Positions 46,064-55,045 of a DNA stretch of 64,000 nt are shown here, piece after piece (the stretch's first letter is position 1; every line of letters begins with the position of its first letter). The DNA is from Chromatiaceae bacterium (GTDB lineage: Bacteria; Pseudomonadota; Gammaproteobacteria; Chromatiales; Chromatiaceae). The stretch is from positions 1 through 64,000 of the forward strand of contig JACDZG010000020.1 in assembly GCA_013426805.1 (NCBI GenBank). Direction: 5' to 3'. Below the pieces are notes generated by a model that searched no databases, had not been told where the DNA came from, and worked only from the letters and a program-made list of their open reading frames with translations. The position numbers were made by a program, and so were the translations under genes.

Positions 46064-46858
46064 ATGCGGCGCAACGACCTGATTCTGATACTTGCGATTT
46101 TCATCATCGGCTGGACGCTCGGCGTGCGTGCCGACCAATCGTACCGGCTCGGACCTAACGATGTGGTTCGGGTCACCGTCTACGGGCATCCGGACTTGAG
46201 TACGACCGCCCGAGTAACCGAGAATGGCGGCGTGACATTTCCTATCATCGGTGAGGTATCCTTAGGCGGATTGACCGGCCGGGAGGCCGAGGTCAAGCTC
46301 CAGACGCTATTGACTGAACAGAAAATAGTAAAATCACCTCAGGTTACGCTGATCGTCGACAAGTACGAGAGCCAGCGTGTATCGGTACTCGGAGAAGTCG
46401 CGCGCCCAGGGATGTACGCGATCACCCGCGGCAGTACGCTGATGGACTTGATCTCGGAAGCAGGAGGGCTTAAAGAAGAGGCTGGTGAGGTCGCTATTTT
46501 GACCCGTAAAGACGAAGCGCCTAACCAAGCGCGCGTGATTGATCTGGTCTCGCTCTTGGAAGGTCGGACCAGCACGCCTGAGCCCAAGGTAGAAAATGGG
46601 GACCGGATCTACGTCCCGAGGATGGAACAGTTTTACATTTATGGGCAGGTCAACAAACCAGGCGCCTACCGCCTTGAACGCGGAATGACTATCATGCAAG
46701 CATTATCGGTCGCCAGCGGACTAACGGACAAGGGTACAGAACGCGGGATCAAGATAAGACGCAAGATCAACGACGGTGTTGAGCGAGAGTTTGCTGCGAC
46801 ATTGACGCAGCGCATCCAGGCCAGCGATGTGATTTACGTCAATGAAAGCCTCTTCTGA
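46064..46858 (+). CDS. epsE: EpsE-type polysaccharide export (Wza-like) protein
   Basis: About 264 residues with a signal segment (LILILAIFIIGWTLGVRA). The Poly_export core follows: YRLGPNDVVRVTVYGHPDLS, TARVTENGGVTFPIIGEVSL, GLTGREAEVKL. Two SLBB-like units come next (VSVLGEVARPGMYAI and FYIYGQVNKPGAYRLERG, each with a following LMDLISEAGG- or IMQALSVASG-like helix). Such proteins form the outer-membrane polysaccharide channel. The start is taken at ATG 46064 with GGGAG upstream; the frame runs open nine codons earlier. The 3' end overlaps epsG by 17 bases. Confidence 0.85.
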   Translation: MRRNDLILILAIFIIGWTLGVRADQSYRLGPNDVVRVTVYGHPDLSTTARVTENGGVTFPIIGEVSLGGLTGREAEVKLQTLLTEQKIVKSPQVTLIVDKYESQRVSVLGEVARPGMYAITRGSTLMDLISEAGGLKEEAGEVAILTRKDEAPNQARVIDLVSLLEGRTSTPEPKVENGDRIYVPRMEQFYIYGQVNKPGAYRLERGMTIMQALSVASGLTDKGTERGIKIRRKINDGVEREFAATLTQRIQASDVIYVNESLF

Positions 46859-47813
46859 CACCCCACCGACTGAGATCCCAACACGGGCGACCACCGTTGC
46901 TAAAAAAAACGAGGTCAGGGGCGGTGACTGGCTAGCTGAAGTGCGCTGGCCGGACCGGGAAAACGCCCTGGCTCCAGGACGCTTTTTGCAACAAAAACTT
47001 GGTGATATCATGGTGATGCTCGAACTTTTGAGCAGCCATGACAGAGACACCGTTCTGGAACAGCAGCCGCAATTGGACCTGCCGTTCGGTCAGTGCTGCC
47101 TAAGATTGAAGCTCATTGATGACGAGGGCTTATCTCAGGCGCTCGCGTGGCAATTCGGGTTGCTTAGCCCGGCATCTAAGTCATTCAACTTCGGCAAAGA
47201 TCTGGTGGTGATCTCAAACCCGCTGGGGCGCTACGCCGATGCTCTGCGCTCGATCGGCGGCCGACTGATGTCGGCTTGGGTCAAGCCGGGTCGGAATGTG
47301 TTGGCGATCACCAGCGCCGAGGTAGGCGAGGGACGTAGTCATGTCGCGGCCAATCTCGCCATCAGCCTGGATCAGGCTGGGTGGCGTACGCTCTTGATCG
47401 ACGCGGATTTTCGCAAACCAAGGCAGCACATCAATTTTGACTCGCCGCAACATCCGGGGCTGAGCAGGCTGCTTTGTGGCTTTGCGCCGGATGAGGTCGT
47501 GCGGCGCATACCCTACCTCAATCGCCTCTCGTTAGTCACCTCCGGCCCATTATCCCCCAATCCTTCTGAACTTCTTAGCAGAAGTGACCTTGCCGTGTTT
47601 TTGGAGAAAGCGCGCGAATACTACGACATTGTTCTCGTCGACACACCCGCTGCCTCCAACTTCTCCGACGCCGAGCTAATCGCGGGTGCTGCCGGCAATG
47701 CGCTGATCATCGTCAGAAAAAACAGAACGCGTGATCGCAGCATTCAGGGACTCGTAAACGCTTTTGCATCAAGAGGAATCGGCATTGCCGGATCGATCTT
47801 GAATGTTCATTAG
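46842..47813 (+). CDS. epsG: EpsG-type P-loop ATPase (BY-kinase-like), chain-length partner
   Basis: A 323-residue protein. The N-terminal ~120 residues resemble the GspE_N-like segment of this family (LGDIMVMLELLSSHDRDTVL, RLKLIDDEGLSQALAWQFGL). The ATPase part has SAEVGEGRSHVAANLAISL near residue 155 (a Walker A in which GKS is GRS, as is common in EpsG), Walker A' LLIDADFRKPRQH near 185 and Walker B VLVDTPAA near 267. There is no Tyr-rich C-terminal tail. It should act with EpsF in the cytoplasm to control polymerisation; kinase activity is uncertain. Confidence 0.8.
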   Translation: MKASSDTPPTEIPTRATTVAKKNEVRGGDWLAEVRWPDRENALAPGRFLQQKLGDIMVMLELLSSHDRDTVLEQQPQLDLPFGQCCLRLKLIDDEGLSQALAWQFGLLSPASKSFNFGKDLVVISNPLGRYADALRSIGGRLMSAWVKPGRNVLAITSAEVGEGRSHVAANLAISLDQAGWRTLLIDADFRKPRQHINFDSPQHPGLSRLLCGFAPDEVVRRIPYLNRLSLVTSGPLSPNPSELLSRSDLAVFLEKAREYYDIVLVDTPAASNFSDAELIAGAAGNALIIVRKNRTRDRSIQGLVNAFASRGIGIAGSILNVH

Positions 47814-47930
47814 CGTAAGCAACCAGCACATCTTTTCTCGCCAGATAAACGCGCCTGCTCTGGACGTTGGTGACAGACAGGCGATATGCTGCCCAACGGT
47901 TCCTGACGCCTAACCGCGGATGGAGGTATG

Positions 47931-49166
47931 CTATAGACCAAGGGTAAATGCTATTTGGACGCTCTGGAAGTCGTAGTCTCGCAACACACGTGTCGATTCT
48001 CGAGATCCTGTGGTATAACCGAGCGAAACTGAAACATTGGATCGCAGTTGCCAATCGAACCATAATCCCAATGAGGCGATATCCTCGACGCGATCGTCGC
48101 TCGCCACTAATCTGCTGTCACCCTGGAAGGTCTGATAATCCTGCCGCTGAAAACTGACCAATGCACGCATCGTCGTCTTGGAAGTGATGTTCCAAGCCGA
48201 CTCAATGCTTACACCATCAATAATTGCGAAGTTTGCGCTCTCGTCCTGTAGATTGCTAAACTCGCGCGATATGGCACCCGCCACCGAGGTTTTTCCGGTA
48301 GGCGTCCAAGTCGCTGCCACGCGACCGACCAGACCATCAAAGTCCCGTTCGGGCTGCTGATCGTGAGTCATTGCCTCGTAAGCGATGTTCGCCTCGACCT
48401 CGGTTTTAGCGGACGGTTTCCATTCCGCCGCGGGACCGATGCTCATTTGAGTGTAATCGCGCTCAGCCAGATTCCAATACTGTCCATTCGAATAAAGCGC
48501 ATTGATCCCGAAAACACTCCCAGCAGAACTGACATATTCGAGTTTTGCCCCGGCACCGACGACCGTCTGGTTCAAATCACGACTGACGTCGAAGGAGGTG
48601 GTGGCTAGATTTGCCAACCCGCCGATACGCCAGCGGGTCGTCAGCCAGCGATTCACAGTCGCGTAGACACGGTTGCGATCAAGCATATCGTTGGTGGGAA
48701 CGCTTTCGTTGGCGAAGTCTCGCTGCTTCCGGACATAGGTGTAGCCGAAGTCACCCTCCCAAAGGCTGCCGCGAACCCACTTCCATAGTAATCGAGCGTC
48801 TCCGCCGGTATGATCAAACTGGTCGAACCTATCATAACTGACACGATAGATCCGTCCACCGATGAGCAGCCGCTGGCGACTGAAATCAAGTACCGTGGAA
48901 AACCCGCCCTCCAGCGTAGCGTAAACGTCTGACTCGCCGCCATACAGATCACGTACAATCACCGCCTCCTCCTCAGCTCGACGCAGCGGGTTGGAGTCGT
49001 AGGCAACCGCCACGGTCGCGTACGGACGAAGTCCTTTGACCGTCTCCAGTGGTATCGATGTCTCTGCCGTCGCCGTCTGAGTCCACATCAAGGCTATCAA
49101 GGGTACCGCAACGACGAGCAGCCTGCATCCACTGGGCGAGCAGCGCGAGAGGAGGCGAGAGTTCAT
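47931..49166 (-). CDS. epsL: EpsL-like outer-membrane beta-barrel protein
   Basis: A 411-residue protein with a signal peptide (about 1-35, ending TATAET). It is followed by alternating amphipathic strands ending in aromatic residues, typical of an outer-membrane barrel (for example YATVAVAYDSNPLRR, GSLWEGDFGYTYVRKQRDF, SNVSVSLGYTTGSRESTRV). It finishes with QIAFTLGL; the terminal hydrophobic residue suits Bam insertion. It resembles the EpsL proteins that accompany epsEFG. It is convergent with epsG, 117 bases away. Its likely role is export or secretion of the polysaccharide through the outer membrane. Confidence 0.75.
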   Translation of the reverse strand: MNSRLLSRCSPSGCRLLVVAVPLIALMWTQTATAETSIPLETVKGLRPYATVAVAYDSNPLRRAEEEAVIVRDLYGGESDVYATLEGGFSTVLDFSRQRLLIGGRIYRVSYDRFDQFDHTGGDARLLWKWVRGSLWEGDFGYTYVRKQRDFANESVPTNDMLDRNRVYATVNRWLTTRWRIGGLANLATTSFDVSRDLNQTVVGAGAKLEYVSSAGSVFGINALYSNGQYWNLAERDYTQMSIGPAAEWKPSAKTEVEANIAYEAMTHDQQPERDFDGLVGRVAATWTPTGKTSVAGAISREFSNLQDESANFAIIDGVSIESAWNITSKTTMRALVSFQRQDYQTFQGDSRLVASDDRVEDIASLGLWFDWQLRSNVSVSLGYTTGSRESTRVLRDYDFQSVQIAFTLGL

Positions 49167-49350
49167 AAAATTAGGTGCAAGCCAGGTGCATGGTGTACGC
49201 TACACAGTCCGATTAGGATACCATGAAGACAATTGGACAGCACGACTTGCGGCAGCACAGCAATGGAGCAGCCGTCTTGCTAAACGTAACACGCAACAGG
49301 ATCAGCGGCGATCGATCAAGAGGTCAGTACGGCATTGATTTCCACACGCG

Positions 49351-50466
49351 CTAACTCCGCCGACACACACGTTTGTAAAGCTCCAAGGTATCAACTGCAA
49401 TGGAATGCCAGTCATATTTGCTGCGCACCCATAACTTGGTCCGATCCCGGTCATCCGCATCTCGCGTTTTCGTAGCAATATCATGCAGACAGCGCGCTAG
49501 GTCTTCGACCTGACCGACATGAAAATAGTGTTCTGGTGACAGATCTACTTCCTGATTGGCTGGGATGTCACTGGCGATAGAGGGAAGACCATGACTGAGC
49601 GCCTCCAAAAGGGCGATCGGCAGACCTTCATGAGTCGAAGGAAGCGCAAAGACCCCCGCGTTGCCATAGAGTTCGGCCAATGCTCGACCAGTCTGAAACC
49701 CGGTGAGTACCACGTCCGGTGAGCGCTCGGCGGCGGATCGGACTCGCCCAACATAGGCGTCTTGCTCACTGAGGCCGCCGACCAAGACGAGTTTCCACCC
49801 GGTCAGCCCTGCTTGCGGGAAGGCGTCGATGAGGTCCAAATGACGCTTCTCGGGCACCATGCGGCTCACGTTGAGGACGTAGCGTCCGGGCTCCAAACCG
49901 AATGCGGCCAGGGTCTCGCCAGGCGCAATGTCCGGCGGGATGTCGACTCCATTCGGAATGCAGTCCGAGCTCCGGTGATATTTTCGCTGCACCAGATCGC
50001 CAATGACACGGGAAATCACGATGCGCGCATCGGAAAAAAGGACTCCCAAGCGTTCGCCCGCTCGCAACAACGCCTTTGCCGCCCTGTTCCATTTCTCTCG
50101 GTCGTAGTCCGGTCCATGGTGCGTCATCACGACCCGCAGCCCAAGCAGTTTCGCGAGCGGCGCAAACAGGGCAGGACCAATGGCGTGGATGTGCAGCACG
50201 TCCGGCCGCCGCCATCCGGCATACAACACACCAAGAAAGGAGTGCAAGAACGCCTCGGCACCGCTTGTAGACGGACTCCACAGTGAGGTGAAACGGATGC
50301 CCGGGGTCGCCCGCGCCACGGCCGCGGCGTCCCAATAGGGCGAGCGAACGATCACTTCGACGTCACAACCCATGTCGCGCAACCTCGGGTAGAGGTGCTC
50401 GGCATGGGTCTCGACGCCGCCCTGGATGCCGGGAAAACCGCGTAGCCCCAGTACCATAACGCGCAC
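49351..50466 (-). CDS. GT4-family glycosyltransferase
   Basis: A 371-residue GT-B protein. The acceptor half begins LGLRGFPGIQGGVETHAEHL and contains VLHIHAIGPALFAPLAKLLG. The donor half has IPNGVDIPP, LNVSRMVPEKRHLDLIDAF and the EX7E-like motif STHEGLPIALLEALSHGLP near residue 290. It should add a sugar from a nucleotide donor to the lipid-linked exopolysaccharide unit; the sugar cannot be told. It is the third gene of a tight - strand run, 14 bases after the radical SAM gene. About 185 bases without other features separate it from epsL. Confidence 0.85.
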   Translation of the reverse strand: MRVMVLGLRGFPGIQGGVETHAEHLYPRLRDMGCDVEVIVRSPYWDAAAVARATPGIRFTSLWSPSTSGAEAFLHSFLGVLYAGWRRPDVLHIHAIGPALFAPLAKLLGLRVVMTHHGPDYDREKWNRAAKALLRAGERLGVLFSDARIVISRVIGDLVQRKYHRSSDCIPNGVDIPPDIAPGETLAAFGLEPGRYVLNVSRMVPEKRHLDLIDAFPQAGLTGWKLVLVGGLSEQDAYVGRVRSAAERSPDVVLTGFQTGRALAELYGNAGVFALPSTHEGLPIALLEALSHGLPSIASDIPANQEVDLSPEHYFHVGQVEDLARCLHDIATKTRDADDRDRTKLWVRSKYDWHSIAVDTLELYKRVCRRS

Positions 50467-50480
50467 GGCTGCGACTCCTG

Positions 50481-51620
50481 TCAGCGGTTGATGAACTCGG
50501 CGAGCGGATAGTGCTCTTCCTTGGTCATCAGTCCCCGCTGGACTTTGATCTCCGCCTTGACACTGCGGCCCAGATTGGATGTTCGCGGGACCAATGGCGT
50601 CTCCAAAACCTTGTCATAATCAATGTAGGAGGCAAAATCGACTTTGCCGCCCATGGTGACCTTGAGCTTGTTGTAGATCACCCAGGCCATCGGCGAGAGC
50701 TTCGGTAACTGCGGTACCAGGCGCGAACGCATCGCGGTACGCGCGGTGGTCACCATCCAGCAGTTCTGCGTGCAGGCACTCACCTTGCCGAGGGACGAGC
50801 GGGCCTGTTCGCTGTTCATAATCTCGCTCCAATCCTGGCGCGCCAGATTACCTAAGGGCAAGTCGGAACGAACGTTGCACGCCCAGACGTCGGACCAAGG
50901 ATCGACGAACGCAAAATCGCTACCCGCGGTGCAGGGAATCAACCGATCGTGGCCAAGGATCTTCTCGATCAGCCCGAGGTTCAGGTAGGCCCGGAACCAG
51001 TTCTTAACCTTGTTGGTCTTCAGCATCGCGGTGATCAGACCTTCAACCTCTTTCGCGGTCTTCGCCCGATTGTAGAAGTAGTTGTCGTTCTTGTAAAACT
51101 GCCAGGCGTTGTGCAGGGTGGAAGTCGCCAACTCGATGCCTTCGGAACGCGCGAGTTCGTAGACTTTGACCAGTTGATCGGCGTTCTCGTCCTGAATCAC
51201 CATGGCGAATCCGAGATCGGTCCCGCCGGCCTCACGCAGCATCCTGATGCCCTTCAACTTGATCTGATAGCCGTCTTTCTCACCCCGGATCGCGTTGCTG
51301 GTGGCCGCGTCGCCTTCCAGACTGAATCGTACCTTGATGTTGGGATGACGCTTGATGATCGGCACCAATCGCTCTGGATTCAAGCCGTTGGAGCTGATTT
51401 CCAGAATTCTTGCCTTGGGATATAGCTCCTCGACAATCTCCGCGAGGTCCCGGCGCAGCGTCGGCTCACCGCCGGAGACATTGAGGTTATCGAATCCGCC
51501 AGGAAGTTTCGAAAGCGTCTCAATGGAGACTTCTTCCTTTGGCTCCGTTGGATTTTTCCAGATGTAGCACATCTGGCACCGTGAATTACACCGGAAGGTC
51601 GAGATAATCGTTAAGTCCAC
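50481..51620 (-). CDS. radical SAM protein with SPASM-like C-terminal cysteines
   Basis: A 379-residue protein with the [4Fe-4S]/SAM motif CNSRCQMC at residues 11-18, then NVSGGEPTLRRDLAEI (the GGEP SAM contact) and LEISSNGLNPERL. SFSLEG-like and GFAMVIQDEN strands of the partial TIM barrel follow. The C-terminal part keeps cysteines that could hold another cluster (CTAGSDFAFVDPWSDVWACN, then SACTQNCW). It lies between two glycosyltransferase genes, 6 and 14 bases from them. A role in making or altering a sugar or lipid part of the exopolysaccharide is likely, but the substrate is unknown. Confidence 0.8.
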   Translation of the reverse strand: MDLTIISTFRCNSRCQMCYIWKNPTEPKEEVSIETLSKLPGGFDNLNVSGGEPTLRRDLAEIVEELYPKARILEISSNGLNPERLVPIIKRHPNIKVRFSLEGDAATSNAIRGEKDGYQIKLKGIRMLREAGGTDLGFAMVIQDENADQLVKVYELARSEGIELATSTLHNAWQFYKNDNYFYNRAKTAKEVEGLITAMLKTNKVKNWFRAYLNLGLIEKILGHDRLIPCTAGSDFAFVDPWSDVWACNVRSDLPLGNLARQDWSEIMNSEQARSSLGKVSACTQNCWMVTTARTAMRSRLVPQLPKLSPMAWVIYNKLKVTMGGKVDFASYIDYDKVLETPLVPRTSNLGRSVKAEIKVQRGLMTKEEHYPLAEFINR

Positions 51621-51626
51621 GGTCGT

Positions 51627-52889
51627 TTACTCCTGTGGCGTCGTCGTGTCAGAGGATGGATGGCGCGCTGCCCGGATGTCGGTCTGATCAACCAAGGTCC
51701 GATAGAGACGCAGCAGCGCGTCATTGTGTTGTTCCAAAGAAAACCGTTCGTTGGCCCTGCGGTGCGCCGCCGCACCATAGCCGCGCCTAAGCTCGCTGTC
51801 GTTCATGAGGCGACTCAGGCAATTCTTCAAGGCGTCGCGGTCGCCGGGCGGAAAAAGCAATCCGGTTTCCCCATGCATCACCAGTTCCGGAATGCCGCCG
51901 ATATCGCTGGCCACCACCGGCTTGCCCAACGCCATGGCCTCAAGCACTGACATCGGACAATTCTCGTACCATTCCGAGGGGACGACAATCAGCGACGCCT
52001 GACGAATCGTACTCTCCAAAGCACTACCCGAGAGATGACCAAGATAGCGGGCCTTGGGATACCGCTCACGAACCGACTGCTCCAGCGGGCCGGTTCCAGC
52101 GACCATCAACGGGACCTGCTCGGCAATTGCATCCTGGGCCGACAGGAGCGTTTCGATTCCTTTTTCCGGCGACAGCCGTCCGAGATAAAGGGCATATCCC
52201 TGATCTTCCGGTGTCGGCGAAGACGCGCTGCACGCGATGCCGTTGTAAATGACCTCAACCCGGTCAGGCGCGAACCGATGCTGCGTGACCGACTGACGCA
52301 TGAACTCGCTTGGCGCCACGAATCGGTCAACTTTTTCGTAGCTTCCGAGCAGGCGCTGAACCTGCGCCTCGACGAACAGCAGCGCGCTCTTGCCGAGCGA
52401 CCCATCCGCGCAGCGGTGCTTGAGAACATTGGTGAATTGGTTGCCAAGACAGGCGGAGCAGACCTGTCCATGCTGTAAGCGCGTGTAGACCGGACAAACC
52501 GGCTTGTAATCGTGCAACGTCAGCACGACCGGCAGCCCCCGCCGTTTCGCCGCACCGATAATGGATGGGGTAAGCTGGTGGTAAATGTTATGGCAGTGTA
52601 GGATGTCCGGCCGTGTGCGATCGATCAGCCGCGCGATTTTGCGCACCGCCTCGCGCGAATGGACCAGTTTGAGGGCCGCGCGCATCCGTGCGCCCCGACC
52701 TTCGGCGGTTTCGTAAGACTGGCGTTCCACGAAATCGGCGGACTGAGCGCTTGGCAAATTGCGCGGGTCCTGCATTGAGAAGTCAATGACATCCACCCCC
52801 GCCTCGCGCAGGAATGCGCGCTCCTGGAACATGACGGCTTCGGATCCGCCGTTGCGGAAGAAAAACTTGTTGGCCAGCAGCACTCTCAC
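51627..52889 (-). CDS. GT4-family glycosyltransferase
   Basis: A 420-residue GT-B protein: NKFFFRNGGSEAVMFQE at the start, LHCHNIYHQLTPSII, LTLHDYKPVCPVYTRL, then a short cysteine group (VCSACLGNQF, HRCADGS). The donor domain has VIYNGIACS, LYLGRLSPEKGIETLL and PSEWYENCPMSVLEAMALG near residue 310, with the conserved glutamates. It is the first gene of the - strand run with the radical SAM and second GT4 genes. It probably extends the repeat unit of the same polysaccharide. Confidence 0.85.
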   Translation of the reverse strand: MRVLLANKFFFRNGGSEAVMFQERAFLREAGVDVIDFSMQDPRNLPSAQSADFVERQSYETAEGRGARMRAALKLVHSREAVRKIARLIDRTRPDILHCHNIYHQLTPSIIGAAKRRGLPVVLTLHDYKPVCPVYTRLQHGQVCSACLGNQFTNVLKHRCADGSLGKSALLFVEAQVQRLLGSYEKVDRFVAPSEFMRQSVTQHRFAPDRVEVIYNGIACSASSPTPEDQGYALYLGRLSPEKGIETLLSAQDAIAEQVPLMVAGTGPLEQSVRERYPKARYLGHLSGSALESTIRQASLIVVPSEWYENCPMSVLEAMALGKPVVASDIGGIPELVMHGETGLLFPPGDRDALKNCLSRLMNDSELRRGYGAAAHRRANERFSLEQHNDALLRLYRTLVDQTDIRAARHPSSDTTTPQE

Positions 52890-53470
52890 GTTTGCGTTTC
52901 TCGGACAAGGTCTTGAAAGGGGGTCGGTGTCGATTGACCGGCCGCACGCGACCGACCCGCGTTCCCGCGGATTCTAGCAAAACGCCAGTCGCCACGGTGT
53001 TTCACGCTGATTAAGGCATCGCGTTGCCGGTACCCGCTTGCCCTCCGCCAAGACCGCCGTCGGCAGTCGGGGCCGCCCTTCCGGTGAGCGCGCCTGACAT
53101 CGGATCGAGGCGGCGACAAGCGGCTGTCGCGAATTAAGCGTGAAAGATTCGTGCCAAGCAACACGGTAGCAGCCCCGGTAGCGACGTCGGCACATGATCA
53201 AAGCCGGATGTCCGCGAGCCAACAGGCTCGGCGACCGTAACGCGCGGTAAAGGGCCACGCCAGACACCGAATCCAGGGAAATCCCTTTAATTGTTTTTTC
53301 AATGAAATCATAAATGTTGCAGCGCTTCGCATTTCGGACTTGATATTGTTCCGGGAAAACCCTAAGATTCGCCGCAAGCCCGACCAGACTCGGGCAGGTC
53401 ATGGTGCTGCGATGACGCCAATCCTCGGCGCAACTGCAGGCCCTGGGGTCGAGGATGCGGGAGACTCAAT
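52890..53470. other. intergenic region between the eps operon and lpxC
   Basis: No supported gene on either strand. It must hold two divergent promoters. A -24/-12-like sequence on the - strand is listed separately. AT-rich stretches at 53286-53320 and 53336-53362 are the likeliest place for the lpxC promoter, but I could not choose a convincing -35/-10 pair. GGGAG seven bases before the ATG at 53471 is the lpxC ribosome-binding site. Confidence 0.5.
53141..53157 (-). promoter_or_regulatory. weak sigma-54-like sequence before the eps - strand operon
   Basis: On the - strand: TTGGCACG (53157-53150), four bases, TTTCA (53145-53141). The -24 box is perfect; the -12 GC is TC, a serious mismatch. 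It is about 250 bases before the GT4 start at 52889. Confidence 0.3.
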
Positions 53471-54382
53471 ATGGTAAAGCAACGTACGCTGAAAAACGTG
53501 ATCCGCGCAACAGGCGTGGGACTGCACACAGGCGACAAGGTTTACCTGACATTGCGTCCGGCTGCCCCTGATACCGGGATCATCTTCCGGCGGGTCGATC
53601 TGGACCAGCCCGTCGAGATTCGCGCCTGTCCGCACAATGTCGGGGACACCCGACTGTCGACGACACTCGTCAACGGCGATGTCCGCATCTCCACGGTCGA
53701 GCACCTCCTGTCTGCCTTCGCGGGCTTGGGGATCGACAACGCTTACGTCGACGTCAGCGCCCCGGAGGTACCGATCATGGACGGCAGCGCCGGCCCCTTC
53801 GTGTTCCTGATCCAATCCGCCGGGGTGGAAGAACAGAATCGCGCGAAGCGCTTTATCCGCATCAAGCGCCCGATTGAGGTGCGTGATGGCGACAAGTACG
53901 CACGGTTCGAGCCCTATGATGGCTTCAGCGTGGAGTTCACAATCGATTTTGACCATCCGGCCTTCAACGCCAGGGCCAAGCGCGCCAACATCGACTTCTC
54001 GACCTCATCTTTCGTCAAGGAAGTCAGCCGGGCCCGCACCTTCGGGTTCCTGCGCGACATTGAGGCGTTGCGGGCGCAGAATCTCGCGCTGGGCGGCAGT
54101 CTCGACAACGCCGTTGTCGTCGACGAGTTCCGGGTCCTGAACGAGGAAGGACTGCGCTACGAGGACGAGTTCGTCAAGCACAAGATCCTGGACGCGATTG
54201 GCGACCTGTATCTCCTTGGTCACACCCTGATCGGCGCTTTCAAGGGCTACAAGTCGGGACATGCCCTGAACAACGAACTCTTGCGTGCGCTGGTCGCAGA
54301 CTCGGAGGCGTGGGAAGAAGCAGTGTTCAAAGACGGGGCACGGGCTCCGATCAGCTACGCCCAGCCGCTGGCTCTCGCTTAG
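53471..54382 (+). CDS. lpxC: UDP-3-O-acyl-N-acetylglucosamine deacetylase
   Basis: A 303-residue protein of usual length that carries out the committed step of lipid A synthesis. The start [19 protein letters not shown] is characteristic. Zinc and catalytic residues are all visible: VEHLLSA with E77 and H78, HKILDAIGD with H237 and D241, and GHALNN with H264. Its presence shows an LPS-bearing Gram-negative host. GGGAG stands seven bases before the ATG. It converges with dciA; a shared hairpin spans both stop codons. Confidence 0.97.
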   Translation: MVKQRTLKNVIRATGVGLHTGDKVYLTLRPAAPDTGIIFRRVDLDQPVEIRACPHNVGDTRLSTTLVNGDVRISTVEHLLSAFAGLGIDNAYVDVSAPEVPIMDGSAGPFVFLIQSAGVEEQNRAKRFIRIKRPIEVRDGDKYARFEPYDGFSVEFTIDFDHPAFNARAKRANIDFSTSSFVKEVSRARTFGFLRDIEALRAQNLALGGSLDNAVVVDEFRVLNEEGLRYEDEFVKHKILDAIGDLYLLGHTLIGAFKGYKSGHALNNELLRALVADSEAWEEAVFKDGARAPISYAQPLALA

Positions 54383-54418
54383 GCGATTTCCGGCACAGGA
54401 TTTTCCGGCAATCGCCTA
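54380..54418. terminator. hairpin containing the stop codons of both lpxC and dciA
   Basis: TAGGCGATTTCCGG (54380-54393) and CCGGCAATCGCCTA (54405-54418) pair over 14 bases with one mismatch and an 11-base loop. The first TAG is the lpxC stop, and the last CTA is the TAG stop of the opposite-strand dciA. Related sequence at 38637 and 60208 suggests a small repeat family. Confidence 0.65.
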
Positions 54419-54904
54419 GCGGTCGGGTTCGCTTGTGACCGGATCGATCGGGAGAGCGCTTTGGCGGGACGCCAGGCGCCGAAAGACTTCGGCAAGCCCC
54501 GGATCGGTCATATGCTCGGCGCTGGTCGTCAGGTGAGCGACGACCGCGGGGGACAGCCTGGCAACCCGCCCCGTGGTCTGTCGCGCACTTTGTGTGTCGC
54601 GCGGACGCGCCCGAATCTTCACCCTGGTGATCCCCGCCGATGCCAATCCCTGCGACAACTCAGGCGCCAGATAGCGAAGACGGGTCGCCCATACGGCCGC
54701 ATCCACGGTCACGGTCAGCGTGCCCTCGCTGGCTATCGCCTGGAGGCAATGAGGCCGTGCCCCAGGGTTGAGCAAGTCACGCACCCGCGCCAGCAAACCG
54801 TCATCCCGGCGCTGGCACTCCAGGGCGCAGATGACCGCCGGACTGCCGGTAAGCAGATCCCGAACAGGCACGGAACGAAGTCGCACCGGGCGTTTAGCAG
54901 CCAT
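54416..54904 (-). CDS. dciA: DUF721 / DciA-like protein
   Basis: About 162 residues. DciA recruits the replicative helicase DnaB in most bacteria lacking DnaC; the family name used to be DUF721. The visible core is LLARVRDLLNPGARPHCLQA, then TLTVTVDAAVWATRLRYLAP and GITRVKIRARP, followed by a variable C-terminus. I prefer ATG 54904 (MAAKRPVRLRS) because the 22 codons before it show no family resemblance. It lies between lpxC and the M23 peptidase, a common gammaproteobacterial order. Confidence 0.8.
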   Translation of the reverse strand: MAAKRPVRLRSVPVRDLLTGSPAVICALECQRRDDGLLARVRDLLNPGARPHCLQAIASEGTLTVTVDAAVWATRLRYLAPELSQGLASAGITRVKIRARPRDTQSARQTTGRVARLSPAVVAHLTTSAEHMTDPGLAEVFRRLASRQSALPIDPVTSEPDR

Positions 54905-55045
54905 TGCAGTCCAGAGTATTGATCTCCTAAATAATTTAAATGATTGATCCAGCGCAACCATTAAGCACATCTCGACGGTCGCCCCGTCAGCTCATCTGTA
55001 GTATAAACCCGGCTCTATGTCGATTCACCAACAAGCAGAGGTCAA

